From Pseudoflavitalea rhizosphaerae (GTDB lineage Bacteria; Bacteroidota; Bacteroidia; Chitinophagales; Chitinophagaceae): a stretch of 64,000 nucleotides of DNA. The DNA lies in the NCBI RefSeq assembly GCF_003991355.1, contig NZ_RCSU01000002.1, positions 248,001 to 312,000 of the forward strand, written 5' to 3'. The notes beneath the pieces were generated by a model. It made no database searches, had not been told where the DNA came from, and was given only the letters and a program-made list of their open reading frames with translations. Made by a program: the position numbers and the translations under genes. Each line of letters begins with the position of its first letter. Position 1 is the stretch's first letter. Of the stretch, positions 1-9,317 are shown one piece after another.

Positions 1-1
1 C

Positions 2-196
2 ACGGTTGGTAAACCTGTTCAGGGCATGGTAAACATCTACGACATGAATGGCCGACTCGTTTGCACCAGGAAAGTGGAACTGGACAATGGCATTTACCGG
101 TACCAGTTGCAGTTGCCGGCGCATGCCCGTGGCCTTTACTTCGCCACTTTCATCTCCAATGAAGGAGATCTCATTACCCGCAAGTTCATCTACTAA
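2..196 (+). CDS. C-terminal end of a T9SS-exported protein (partial)
   Basis: Only the last 64 residues lie in the window and the 5' part is missing. The visible piece has the pattern of a type A sorting domain of the type IX secretion system: an IYDMNGRLV strand-turn, then a beta-rich stretch ending in GLYFATFISNEGDLITRKFIY. In this family the domain directs export across the outer membrane and is cleaved or anchored at the surface. The catalytic part lies outside the window, so the function cannot be given. It ends 18 bases before the next gene and may be in one transcription unit with it. Confidence 0.8.
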   Translation, partial: TVGKPVQGMVNIYDMNGRLVCTRKVELDNGIYRYQLQLPAHARGLYFATFISNEGDLITRKFIY

Positions 197-214
197 TCCT
201 CAATGCTCCTTCTC

Positions 215-2323
215 ATGAAAAATACTACACTGATCATCATATGGATCGCATGCCTTTGTGCCGGTAAAAGTTTTGCCCAGGGAAAACCTGCTTTGTCAGC
301 CCCTGCAAACAACAGTACAGGCTATGTTCGCAATCCTTCCTTCACCTGGCAGGCTTTTGCAGGTGGTTATAGCTACGATATAGAATTGGCCACAGACCCC
401 GCTTTTACCAATATCATCACAACCAGAAGCAACCTGAACATCACCCGTTTTGTACCTGTTAGCCAGCTACCCGCAGGCAATGTATACTGGCGGGTGAAAG
501 CGAAGAATGAAGCAGGCGCAGATGTCAGTGCCTGGTCGGATACTTTCAGGTATATGGTATCGGTCCCCGCCAGGACATACACCATTCCTCCTCATGCATC
601 CCTTCAGGCCATCAAAGACACGATGCGCAAAGCGATCATGAACACACCTGCCATCCTCGCTTTCACGGCCGACTCCACTTATGAACTGGATGGCAATATC
701 ACAGGATTGTTTGCCATCGATACTGCCAATATCAATGATCTTATCATCGAAGGCAACAATGCGAAAATTGTAATAAAGAATAACGCACATGTTGGCTTCA
801 TGCGCATACAGAACTCCAACAGGGTAACGGTAAGAAGGTTATCGATCGACTGGGACCCGCTCCCCCATTCACTGCTGGACGTGATCAGTGTGAACAACTC
901 GGACAGCACAGTCCTCAACGTGAATGTGCGGCTGAGAAAAGTAAAAGGTATGTCGTCCCCATATTATCCGGCGATCTACGGTAATTCATCCTTCACCGAT
1001 CATTGGTCATGGTCCTACCTGATCGACACCGCTGATCCCGGTAGCCTGAAAAAAATAGACAACAATACTTATGGAATAACGCCCGCCGATATCACGCCGC
1101 TTGCCTGCCGCGATCAACCGGAGTACAATATCTATCGCGCCGGTTCCAAATCAGGCAAATACTTTGCCGTTGGCGATGTGCTGGCGATCGTAGCGCGCGA
1201 CAATGTAGGATCACTCATGAGTACCCGCAATTGTATCGATTTTGTGTGCGACAGCATCATCAATTATACCAGTCCGATCGGCTGCTATTATTCTTTCGAT
1301 GGAAGCGATATGAAAGTGCTCAATTGTCATTCCGCACTCAAAGACGATAGCCGCTTCGTTTCAGCCAATGCAGATGGCGTGCATTGCCGGGCCAACAATT
1401 TGGGCCCCTGGGTGGAGAACAGTTCTTTTGTTGGCAATGCAGATGATGGGGTGGCGCTCTACAACAAAGGCATCACTGTAAAATCGAAGATCAGCGCCAG
1501 TGAACTCACGGTAACCAACAACGAATTCATGAACCTGAAAAAGGGACATATCTTCCGCATCTTCATTCCAAAGACCGGCAAGGTGCTGGGCACCAATTTC
1601 ACGGTTGATACAGTGTTCCTGCAGAGCGGCGCTTACCGGGTCCAGTTCACTCCGGCGATCCCTTCAGCGGATTATGACAGCCTGGTGGATATAGGACTTT
1701 CCGATATACAACAAAATGTACAACTGTACAATGCAACGCTGCGCAACGACCGGTTCATGATCACCAATAACCGTTTCACTGTACGCGCCCGCGGGGCCAT
1801 CATCCGGTCCTCCAGGGGCATGGTGGATAACAATCAGTTCATCAGTTGTTCATCGGCAGGCGTTGCGCTTTACAACGAAGCAGCGCTCTGGTACAATGGC
1901 CTCTACAGTCGCGATATCTGGATCACGAACAATGATATCAGGGACTGCGCATTCGATAATCTTGGAGCTGATGCAGGGGCTATCAATGTGCGCATCAATA
2001 AGATCGATTCAGCAGCGCCCAATGTATTTGAAGACAGGATGTCTCCGGTTTCACTGGACCATGCGAATATCCGGATCGCCAACAATACGATTAAGAATTT
2101 TGCGCAGCATGGCATTTCTCTTTTCAATGCCGCCAACTGCAGTATCAGGAACAATGTGTTCATCAGCGATATGCCTGGGTATTACAGGACCGGAACACAT
2201 TATGGCATTTATATCAATACTGTTTTCGGAACTGCGATCACAGGAAATAATTTCTCTGGCGATATGAGGCCGATGACTCAGATCCAGCGGGTGAATGATA
2301 CAGGAACAACAGTAACGCCGTAA
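215..2323 (+). CDS. Secreted right-handed parallel beta-helix protein
   Basis: The product is about 702 residues. It starts with a signal peptide (MKNTTLIIIWIACLCAGKSFAQ), so ATG 215 is preferred over the in-frame ATG at 203. Residues 30-115 look like a fibronectin-III-like domain (PANNSTGYVRNPSFTW, then VYWRVKAKNEAG). From about residue 130 to the end come repeated NN-rich rungs (VTNNEFMNL, ITNNRFTV, ITNNDIRDC, IANNTIKNF, IRNNVFISD) typical of a parallel beta-helix as in pectate lyase-like and glycan-active proteins. No catalytic residues could be assigned with confidence. It follows the T9SS tail gene closely, which suggests a shared role in degrading external polysaccharide, but the substrate is unknown. 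No T9SS tail is visible on this protein itself. Confidence 0.75.
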   Translation: MKNTTLIIIWIACLCAGKSFAQGKPALSAPANNSTGYVRNPSFTWQAFAGGYSYDIELATDPAFTNIITTRSNLNITRFVPVSQLPAGNVYWRVKAKNEAGADVSAWSDTFRYMVSVPARTYTIPPHASLQAIKDTMRKAIMNTPAILAFTADSTYELDGNITGLFAIDTANINDLIIEGNNAKIVIKNNAHVGFMRIQNSNRVTVRRLSIDWDPLPHSLLDVISVNNSDSTVLNVNVRLRKVKGMSSPYYPAIYGNSSFTDHWSWSYLIDTADPGSLKKIDNNTYGITPADITPLACRDQPEYNIYRAGSKSGKYFAVGDVLAIVARDNVGSLMSTRNCIDFVCDSIINYTSPIGCYYSFDGSDMKVLNCHSALKDDSRFVSANADGVHCRANNLGPWVENSSFVGNADDGVALYNKGITVKSKISASELTVTNNEFMNLKKGHIFRIFIPKTGKVLGTNFTVDTVFLQSGAYRVQFTPAIPSADYDSLVDIGLSDIQQNVQLYNATLRNDRFMITNNRFTVRARGAIIRSSRGMVDNNQFISCSSAGVALYNEAALWYNGLYSRDIWITNNDIRDCAFDNLGADAGAINVRINKIDSAAPNVFEDRMSPVSLDHANIRIANNTIKNFAQHGISLFNAANCSIRNNVFISDMPGYYRTGTHYGIYINTVFGTAITGNNFSGDMRPMTQIQRVNDTGTTVTP

Positions 2324-2352
2324 TGATCTAGCTGAATGATCAACTTAAATGG

Positions 2353-2485
2353 GGCTGACTAAAAAGGGCGGCGAGCTGGCAGTCGCTCGCCTCCCGGCGA
2401 GTGACTTATATTTGCTCGCCTCCGGCGAGCGCTGTGTCGCCGAAGGCGACGGAACAAAACTCACTCGCCGGGAGGAGTCATCTGT
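2353..2485. repeat. Four-hairpin GC-rich intergenic repeat, copy 1
   Basis: This copy lies between two convergent genes. It starts with GGCTGACTAAAAAG and carries hairpins with stems CTCGCC/GGCGAG (loop TCCC), CTCGCC/GGCGAG (loop TCC) and GTCGCC/GGCGAC (loop GAA). The fourth hairpin is damaged: CTCGCCGGGAGGAG lacks part of its right half. It is related to the elements at 10651, 51415 and 58772. It resembles REP-type elements in layout, but no family name is assigned. Confidence 0.85.
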
Positions 2486-2524
2486 GGATATTCTTATGAG
2501 GTAAGTCATTTCATTCTTTCCGTT

Positions 2525-4108
2525 TCACACGGTAGCAGATTCCCTTACAGTCAGCTTTTCCGCAATGGCTTTTTGCATGGCTTCTGCAGCCAGCTTTCCT
2601 GTTCTGGCACCTCCTTCCATAAATCCCTGGAACATCTCGCAACAATGCTCGCCAGCAAAATAAATGTTCTCAACCGGCGCCATCATCTCCGTAGTATCGA
2701 TATCATACCACTGCCCTTTTCTGATGCATGCATAACTTCCCTTCGCATACTGGAACTGCGACCAATTAAATACGCTTTGCTTTCCGTTGAATTGTTTCTT
2801 TATTCCCTTGTACACCTTTTGAAGATGACGCAGGAATTTGTTCCGCAGTATTTCTGAATTTGTTACCTGCTCTCCTTCTTTACCGCCCAGGAATACAGTA
2901 TAACCACCATCCCCGGTATTGTTATTCTGAAGCTGGCTGTTATCCCAGCCATTTTGAATGGTTTCATTGATAAGATAACCTGATCTGCCATGACTCCGCC
3001 AGGTCCTATCTTTGAAGCCCATCAGGAACTTGCTGTTGGTACCATATCCGTACTCATCGATCATTTTCCTTTTCGCCGCCGGCATTTCATTTTTCAATTC
3101 AAACTTAACTTTCCGCAATAATGTAAATGGAATTGTGATCAGTACATAAGCAGCCTGAACAGTAGATCCATCCTCGAAATGCAGTATACTCTCTTCTCCT
3201 ATTTTGGAAATCTTTGTGAGCTTGTGTGAATACTTTATCTGTGCGGCAAGATCTTTGACCATCGCCTCTATCAGTGTTTCATTTCCACCTTTGATCTTAT
3301 AACGCTCATCACTATCTCCGAATATGTCGAATTTATTTTCATTGATACCAATCAGGTCGATAAAGTTGAGGCAGTTCAATTCATCGGCTTCCATACCGAA
3401 CTCGGCAGTAAAGGCCCAGTAGAGCAGGCTGGAAAACCATGGCCTCAGGTCAAATTTTTCCAGGTAATCTTTAAGGGATAATTTATCCAGTTCTCTTCCC
3501 AGTTCTTCGATTTCCATATCCGTTTTATCTTTTTGCAATTGCGGGATCATTTTTTTGAATTCCGCAATGATCTCAGCTTCGCTTCTCAATTTACCTCCGA
3601 AATGATAAGTATGTTCTACCAGTTTATTGTCCTTAATATCATTTACGCAGTCCATTGTTTCCAGCTGGTATTGTTGAACAAGGGCGAACATCGTTTCATG
3701 ATTGGAGTCTATGAACTCAGCCCCTAACTCAGTGGTAATACCATCTCCCAATAAATTCTTTGCTGTAAAGATCCTTCCTCCCGCGCGTTTGCCGGCTTCA
3801 TAAACAGTGACTTCAAGGCCGGGTATCTTTGATAGGATATTGCAGGCATTGAGCCCGGCAATCCCTGCGCCAACAATGGCCACTTTTGCAGGGGCGCCGG
3901 ACGGATCAAAGAAACCTGTTCCCGCTTTCAGGAGATCCGGAATAAACAATGCCGGGGCGCTCAATGCAATATTCCTGATGAATTTCTTTCTGGACATACC
4001 GCCCTCAACAGGGCCATCTGAAGGTGGTTTCAATTTGTATTTTTCGCGGAATGCATTTTTATAAGCCTGTTGAAGCAGATAAACAAGACTGGTTTTGGCT
4101 GATTTCAT
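2525..4108 (-). CDS. Flavin monoamine oxidase family protein
   Basis: This is an FAD-dependent amine oxidase, which would oxidise an amine or amino acid to an imine. The FAD-binding Rossmann motif VAIVGAGIAGLNACNIL is near residue 75 and is followed by VYEAGKRAGGRIFT. The C-terminal FAD-contact segment YFAGEHCCEMFQGFMEGG is also present. Upstream of the FAD fold there is a stretch with a twin-residue SRKKFIRNIALSAPALFIP segment that resembles a signal or anchor region, so export is possible. The ATG at 4108 (MKSAKTSL) is preferred. An in-frame ATG at 4189 would add 27 residues with no family-like content. The gene is convergent with the beta-helix gene and stands alone. The substrate cannot be read from the sequence. 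Confidence 0.85.
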   Translation of the reverse strand: MKSAKTSLVYLLQQAYKNAFREKYKLKPPSDGPVEGGMSRKKFIRNIALSAPALFIPDLLKAGTGFFDPSGAPAKVAIVGAGIAGLNACNILSKIPGLEVTVYEAGKRAGGRIFTAKNLLGDGITTELGAEFIDSNHETMFALVQQYQLETMDCVNDIKDNKLVEHTYHFGGKLRSEAEIIAEFKKMIPQLQKDKTDMEIEELGRELDKLSLKDYLEKFDLRPWFSSLLYWAFTAEFGMEADELNCLNFIDLIGINENKFDIFGDSDERYKIKGGNETLIEAMVKDLAAQIKYSHKLTKISKIGEESILHFEDGSTVQAAYVLITIPFTLLRKVKFELKNEMPAAKRKMIDEYGYGTNSKFLMGFKDRTWRSHGRSGYLINETIQNGWDNSQLQNNNTGDGGYTVFLGGKEGEQVTNSEILRNKFLRHLQKVYKGIKKQFNGKQSVFNWSQFQYAKGSYACIRKGQWYDIDTTEMMAPVENIYFAGEHCCEMFQGFMEGGARTGKLAAEAMQKAIAEKLTVRESATV

Positions 4109-4440
4109 TGAACAGCTGTTTACTTTGTTAATTTGAAAAGAATGGAAAATAGGAAATGCCTTTCCGTTTACCGAACAGAGAAAATACATTCATGTAAGAG
4201 GAAGCTGACTAGAAATTACTGCTTTCAAAAGGCAGGTATTGCACTACGTAACTAAATGTACAATTTCAAATCCTTTACACCATCCGTAGAAACACCTTTT
4301 TTGCTTGAGTAACTGAATAATTTGTCCATTTCTGGAATATTGCAAGCCACTGGCATAATTTTTTAGCCTGTTTGAGACATTGTATTAAATTTGAAAACAC
4401 TCTCTTTCCCGCGTCTCAACTCACCCGTAAAAACCATTTT
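4109..4440. other. Intergenic region between divergent genes
   Basis: This 332-base stretch separates the divergent amine oxidase and VOC genes and must hold both promoters. On the plus strand TAAATTTG at 4386-4393 matches the Bacteroidota -7 element TAnnTTTG, about 48 bases before the VOC start. No well-placed TTTG -33 element was found, so the call is weak. Nothing else recognisable is seen. Confidence 0.3.
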
Positions 4441-5361
4441 ATGCAAAAGATCATTCCACATTTATGGTTCGACAAAGAAGCAAAGGAAGCCGCAAACTTC
4501 TACACATCGATCTTCCCAAATTCAAGGATAATCGATTCCTATGTGTTGCACAATACCCCCAGCGGTGATTGCGATGTACTGAGCTTTGAACTCTGGGGAC
4601 AGGAATTCATGAGCATCAGCGCTGGTCCGCTTTTCAAGTTCAATCCTTCTGTTTCCTTTATGGTGAACTTCGATCCCCTCTTTTTTGAAGACTCTTCCGA
4701 TAGCGCCAAGGCCGCAAAGGAAGCTCTCGATAATCTTTGGAGCAAGCTATCTGAAGGCGGCCAGGTTTTGATGGAGCTGGGAGAATATCCTTTCAGCAGT
4801 CGATATGGATGGATACAGGATAAATACGGGTTGTCCTGGCAACTGATCTTCACTGATCCTCAAGGCGAACAGCGTCCGCCGATCGTTCCTTCCATTTTAT
4901 TTGTAAAAGAGAATTATGGAAAAGCGGAAGAAGCTATCAATTTTTATCTTTCTGTTTTCAGGAATTCAAAAGCCGGAAGCATGCACAAGTACCCGGCAGG
5001 TATGGCCCCAGACAAGGAGGGAGCAGTTATGTACGCAGATCTTCAACTGGAAGGTAAATGGTTTTCGTTGATGGAAAGCGCCCATGAACACGGCTTCCAG
5101 TTCAATGAAGCGATATCCTTTATGGTGAATTGCGATGATCAGGCAGAGATGGATTATTACTGGGAAAAACTTTCTGCAGTGAAAGAATCGGAACAATGCG
5201 GCTGGCTAAAAGATAAATGCGGATTGAGCTGGCAGATCACGCCCACTGAGCTGGAAGAAATGATGCGTGCAGGAACGCAGGATCAGATCGATCGTGTTAC
5301 ACAGGCTTTCCTGCCGATGAAGAAACTTGACCTGGAAAAACTCAGGATGGCTTACAAGTAA
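4441..5361 (+). CDS. VOC (glyoxalase-fold) family protein, two tandem domains
   Basis: The product is 307 residues, made of two repeats of the PhnB/3-demethylubiquinone-methyltransferase-like VOC domain. The first starts IIPHLWFDKEAKEAANFYTS, and the second begins near residue 145 with ILFVKENYGKAEEAINFY. Each ends with a similar GWIQDKYGLSWQL or GWLKDKCGLSWQI stretch, showing an internal duplication. The ATG at 4441 (MQKIIPHLW) is the family start; the longer in-frame extension to 4372 has no homologous content. Proteins of this family are soluble and bind metals or small ligands, but the reaction here is unknown. A hairpin terminator follows. Confidence 0.88.
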   Translation: MQKIIPHLWFDKEAKEAANFYTSIFPNSRIIDSYVLHNTPSGDCDVLSFELWGQEFMSISAGPLFKFNPSVSFMVNFDPLFFEDSSDSAKAAKEALDNLWSKLSEGGQVLMELGEYPFSSRYGWIQDKYGLSWQLIFTDPQGEQRPPIVPSILFVKENYGKAEEAINFYLSVFRNSKAGSMHKYPAGMAPDKEGAVMYADLQLEGKWFSLMESAHEHGFQFNEAISFMVNCDDQAEMDYYWEKLSAVKESEQCGWLKDKCGLSWQITPTELEEMMRAGTQDQIDRVTQAFLPMKKLDLEKLRMAYK

Positions 5362-5393
5362 GAAAATAGAAAAATGTACTGTAAAATAAAATG

Positions 5394-5422
5394 AACCGTG
5401 AGCTATGGCCTCACGGTTTTCC
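5394..5422 (+). terminator. Intrinsic terminator after the VOC gene
   Basis: AACCGTGAG at 5394-5402 pairs perfectly with CTCACGGTT at 5410-5418 around a 7-base loop. A short T run follows. It sits 32 bases after the VOC stop codon. Confidence 0.65.
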
Positions 5423-5488
5423 GGCAATTTTGAGGGACCGGCCCAGTTTTTGATCAGTTCCCACTTATTGATCCCAACAATAAAGACC

Positions 5489-6880
5489 ATGAAAACCTGT
5501 CTTGAATTCGCTTATTTGAAAACCTTCCTTTTATTACTCCTGGTTGTTTCGCTGACCCATTCTTCATTTGCCCAGAACGGAAAATTCATTCACGCTGCTT
5601 TCGTGGGAATTCGCTGGGATCCGAGCCCGGTGATGGGAGGTGGTATGGAGAGCACTGAAGTGATTTTATATTTCCGGCCTGATGGCACTTATTGCACCAC
5701 CCTGGGAAAAGATTGGCAGACCGACGTTGCAGGACGATATACTATCGCAAACGGGACCATCAAGCTCATCGATTCCAAAAACGAAGTGGAATCGATCCCC
5801 TACGATGGTAATGGCAGCTTCTGGTACAATGGCACCAGCATCTTTCAAAAAAAACCAGCCAATAAAGTACCGCCGGGTTATTACAGTTTCAGTTATACTT
5901 CCGGCAGTGGTGGTATCGGCTCCGGCACCAATGCTCCTTATGTGGGAAACAGGGCCCACAAAGGGATCCAGTTCAATGCCGATGGCAGTTTCAGCTCCGG
6001 AGCTGCGAGCTCCACGTATATCTCGGGGGAAAATGTAAGTGGATATGGCAACAGGAAAAAAGAAGCTGATGGCACCTATACCATCAAAGGGGGTGTGCTT
6101 ACCCTTCATTTCAGGAATGGAGAAAAAACCGTGAACAGTTGCTTTACATCGGATGCCGTTTCATCCATCATTGTCAACGGCACTACTTATTATGCCGATG
6201 AAAACAAAGGCAACTACAATAAAAAAGAAACAAAAAATTCTCAAACCAATACAAGTCCTGAAAGTAAAAGCAGTGGACAGGCATTCCTGAAGAAAGCCAA
6301 CCAGGCCAATAGCGGCAAATCCCTTGACGGAATAAAAACTGTAAAACTGGAATCATCGCTGGGAAATGGTGCATTGCAGATCAGCACCATCCTGGATATC
6401 CCGCAGCAAAAGATACGCTGTGAATACAGGAAACAGGGACAGTTGATCGGCATCGAGCAGGCAGATGGACAAACCGGCTGGGAATGGTCTAACGGTAAAC
6501 TAACTACGCTGTCTGCAGACAGGGTCAAAGAACTGAAGAATACTTATGCCCCCGCCATATTCAGTCTGCAGGAACCGGCGCTGAGTAAGGTTTCCATTCT
6601 CTCAGCCCCTGAAAACAAAAACAATCAGACCAGCCTCATCGTTTCCATCGATGGCAACTATACGGCCCTGTTATTCGATAAAGAAAACCGCCTGACGGGA
6701 AAGTCCTGCCAAATATTCAACAGAACTGTTACGCATGCCTTCTCCGGGTTCAAAAAAACACAGGAGTTGTGGTTGCCTTACGCGGTCATCGAAAAAAGGG
6801 ATAATAAGTCATTCACTTACCAGTACAGTTCCATCGTACTGAATCCTTTACTGGGAGCCAAAGACTGGGCAAAGCCGTAA
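5489..6880 (+). CDS. Secreted protein with LolA-like C-terminal half, function unknown
   Basis: The product is 463 residues with a signal peptide ending THSSFAQ, which favours ATG 5489 over a longer frame from 5405. The N-terminal half has two beta-rich repeats built around DGTYCTTLGKDW...GRYTIANGTIKL and DGSFSSG...DGTYTIKGGVLTL, like small lipocalin- or META-type sheets. A low-complexity Lys/Asn/Ser linker lies near residues 240-265. The C-terminal half (from about 265: FLKKANQANSGKSLDGIKTV) has the layout of LolA/LppX-type lipid-binding sheets. This is a structural guess only. It stands alone between two terminators. Confidence 0.65.
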   Translation: MKTCLEFAYLKTFLLLLLVVSLTHSSFAQNGKFIHAAFVGIRWDPSPVMGGGMESTEVILYFRPDGTYCTTLGKDWQTDVAGRYTIANGTIKLIDSKNEVESIPYDGNGSFWYNGTSIFQKKPANKVPPGYYSFSYTSGSGGIGSGTNAPYVGNRAHKGIQFNADGSFSSGAASSTYISGENVSGYGNRKKEADGTYTIKGGVLTLHFRNGEKTVNSCFTSDAVSSIIVNGTTYYADENKGNYNKKETKNSQTNTSPESKSSGQAFLKKANQANSGKSLDGIKTVKLESSLGNGALQISTILDIPQQKIRCEYRKQGQLIGIEQADGQTGWEWSNGKLTTLSADRVKELKNTYAPAIFSLQEPALSKVSILSAPENKNNQTSLIVSIDGNYTALLFDKENRLTGKSCQIFNRTVTHAFSGFKKTQELWLPYAVIEKRDNKSFTYQYSSIVLNPLLGAKDWAKP

Positions 6881-6911
6881 CTACTTACCAACCCAATATC
6901 ATAACATCAAA

Positions 6912-6934
6912 AAACCCGCTCTCTGAGCGGGTTT
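6912..6934. terminator. Two-way terminator between convergent genes; ends cassette 1
   Basis: AAACCCGCT pairs perfectly with AGCGGGTTT around a 5-base loop. On the minus strand it is followed by six T, so it is strong for the cassette 1 run whose last gene stops at 6968. On the plus strand only three T follow, so it is weaker for the gene that ends at 6880. Confidence 0.8.
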
Positions 6935-6967
6935 CAATGCTTCATGTCAGGCATTGGTTTATGGCTA

Positions 6968-9277
6968 TTACTTTCTCTTTCTTCTAATGAGTATGATGGT
7001 TCCTGTAATCAATAATGCCCCGGGAATTATGTACACATAAACATACCAGAGCAATTCAGCAGCGCTCCTTCCAATGGAAACGAAAACATCTTTGAAATGG
7101 TTCTTGTCTTTATACACAGGGTATTCATTGTACAGTAACCAGCTATAGATCCCCAACTGTATTCCTTTACCGGAACTGTTATTCCTGCTCATGAAATCGG
7201 CATCTCCTGCTACAAATATTCTTTGCTCCCTGTTGTTGATCTTACGTGTGGCTCTCAATCCTATCACATATTCATTTCTTTTTTCATCACCTGCATATGG
7301 CTCATAAACAGGCGCGGCGGAATCGGAAACAAAATGGCCTTTCTCGATCCAAGTCTCATTTCTAAATTCGGCAAGCATAATAGTCTCGGCCCTGTAACCC
7401 GCAGTATCCCTGAAGTTCAGTACACTGGTTCCACGCATGAGCCCAAATGCAGGATATTCCCCCGTCCGCTGGTAGTCTTGCATCATATGCTCCCTGGCCA
7501 TATAGTTCCCTTGTTTATTCATGTAGCCGTTGAAATCTTCGGCCCGCCGGTTTTTTCCGGGGCTTACAAGGATGCCATTCTCTACCTGTACCCCGATCTT
7601 TTTCAGCAGGGGATTGAGCATTTCCTGTTTTCCGGGTTCTGCATAAAAAAATACATTGCCCCCATTATCGATGAATTGCAGGATGTGTTCCTGCTCTGTT
7701 GCAGTCAATGCCGATTTGGGGTCCGCCACTACCAGGATATCCGTTTGTTCCGGTACCGGGCGATCCTGCAATGAAATGGTATCAGCATCGATCCCTACAT
7801 TGATCATTGCATGGTCCTCCAACTGATTGTTGGTATGATAACCATATTCGCGCTCCCCATTTCTCCAGGGACTACGCTCATAATGACCGGTTGTGAAAAG
7901 AACGGAGGGCGTTCTTTCCTGCGTAAGTCTCCTGATGGCACCGGTGAGTGGCTCTGTAATGTTTCCATCATTCAGTGATCTGAATATGGTTTTCTTTCCT
8001 TTGTATTCAAGCACCATCTTCAACCTCAGTTCATCTTCCCTGGAAAAGTCCTCCAGCTTCATCACTTCTCCGGGCTTCAGGAAGTCTGAAGTATCCACTT
8101 TGTAGATCTTCGCCAGCATCGCTGCCACCTGGTGAATGTTCAGATTGGGCGTTTCTTTGTAGAGTGCAGAGTCCTGCTTCCTCATATCGTAGTAGTAAAC
8201 ATATTTGAATTTCATGTTGGGATAGAAGCGCCGAAATTTTTCCCAGAATCCCCACTCATATTTATTCCTGCTGGCAGGCATGCCGTCTTCGGCGCCCATG
8301 CCAAGCAAATTGGTGTACAGCGTTACGGTAAGTGGCGAACCGTCCATTTCTTTCAGCACACGTTGCGTAGCAGTATCGATGGTATTGAACTTGCCGCTGG
8401 TTACATCCAGATAGCCCACATATCCCGGCCTGAAAGTGAAATATCCGATTGACAGTATCAGCACAGTAAAACCGAGATAGCGATACATGGAAACCTTCCA
8501 GCTTTTCGATTCCTGCTTACTTTTTAGTCTGATCATGGTAAGCCCGAGGAAGAGTCCGGTCATAAGGATGAAATACAACAGCTCCCTGGTACTGATCAGG
8601 CCACTGAGCATGAGTTCGGTCCTTCCCGGCAGTGAGAGGAAGAGTGTGATATCCCTCAACACATCGTATTGTTGCCAGACCTCTCCCACCAGGGTGAAAG
8701 CAAAGAATACGATAAAGCTGGCAATACCCGCCACAATCTGGTAACCGGTAAGGCTCGATATGAAGATGCCCAGGGCGATAAAACAAGTTGAGTAAAGGAA
8801 CAATCCCAGTAGCATCGACAAATACCATTTGAATTCAGCATGCTGAATAGTGAAATACCCGGTGAACAACAGGAATGCAACAGAGGCCAGCAACACGAGG
8901 TTGAAGATGGTGAGGCCCAGGAATTTTCCCAGCACGATCTCACGTATACCAACAGGCGAAGAGCTCAATAGTTTCATTGTTCCCGACTGTTGTTCCCTGT
9001 TGATAACCCCCATGGTGAGTAATGGAATGAACAGGAATATATAAGAAACTGCCATCTGCAGTGTACTGGCAAACATCTTATAAGTCAGTGGTCCGGAAAA
9101 TCCGTGCCAGTCTGCCCCATTCTCGATATTTACTTCCTGTATCCTGGCAGCTTCCATCAAAGGTGTAACGAAATTGACACCGGACACGATATAGAACACC
9201 ACAATGGTGATCCATGCAACAGGAGAATAAAAAAGATTTCTAAGCTCCGCTCTCGCGATTTTGAAAATGATTTTCAT
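6968..9277 (-). CDS. GldF-GldG-like fusion protein, type B (cassette 1)
   Basis: The product is 769 residues and joins two proteins that are separate in gliding flavobacteria. Residues 1-280 are an ABC-2 permease of about seven membrane segments, with SPVAWITIVVFYIVSG near residue 17 and the cytoplasmic NREQQSGTMKLLSSSPVG stretch near 95. Residues 285-740 are a periplasmic GldG/ABC-auxiliary domain with DGSPLTVTLYTNLLG and LVVADPKSALTATEQEHILQFIDNGGN. A final membrane helix ends in the basic tail IRRKRK. It would be an inner-membrane subunit driven by the GldA-like ATPase at 14425. Its nearest relative in the window is the protein at 25484. Cargo and direction of transport are unknown; the cassette has no other gliding gene. 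Confidence 0.85.
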   Translation of the reverse strand: MKIIFKIARAELRNLFYSPVAWITIVVFYIVSGVNFVTPLMEAARIQEVNIENGADWHGFSGPLTYKMFASTLQMAVSYIFLFIPLLTMGVINREQQSGTMKLLSSSPVGIREIVLGKFLGLTIFNLVLLASVAFLLFTGYFTIQHAEFKWYLSMLLGLFLYSTCFIALGIFISSLTGYQIVAGIASFIVFFAFTLVGEVWQQYDVLRDITLFLSLPGRTELMLSGLISTRELLYFILMTGLFLGLTMIRLKSKQESKSWKVSMYRYLGFTVLILSIGYFTFRPGYVGYLDVTSGKFNTIDTATQRVLKEMDGSPLTVTLYTNLLGMGAEDGMPASRNKYEWGFWEKFRRFYPNMKFKYVYYYDMRKQDSALYKETPNLNIHQVAAMLAKIYKVDTSDFLKPGEVMKLEDFSREDELRLKMVLEYKGKKTIFRSLNDGNITEPLTGAIRRLTQERTPSVLFTTGHYERSPWRNGEREYGYHTNNQLEDHAMINVGIDADTISLQDRPVPEQTDILVVADPKSALTATEQEHILQFIDNGGNVFFYAEPGKQEMLNPLLKKIGVQVENGILVSPGKNRRAEDFNGYMNKQGNYMAREHMMQDYQRTGEYPAFGLMRGTSVLNFRDTAGYRAETIMLAEFRNETWIEKGHFVSDSAAPVYEPYAGDEKRNEYVIGLRATRKINNREQRIFVAGDADFMSRNNSSGKGIQLGIYSWLLYNEYPVYKDKNHFKDVFVSIGRSAAELLWYVYVYIIPGALLITGTIILIRRKRK

Positions 9278-9317
9278 TACGATTTTATTACGAATGATTT
9301 TAAAAATGATACCGGCC

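Noticed and set aside
2353-2485. CRISPR array
   Set aside because: The repeats within each element are adjoining inverted hairpins with loops of 3-4 bases, not direct repeats with unique spacers, and there are no cas genes.
4386-4393. Firm promoter call upstream of the VOC gene
   Set aside because: Only the -7-like TAAATTTG is present; the -33 TTTG is at the wrong distance, so it is mentioned only as a weak candidate.
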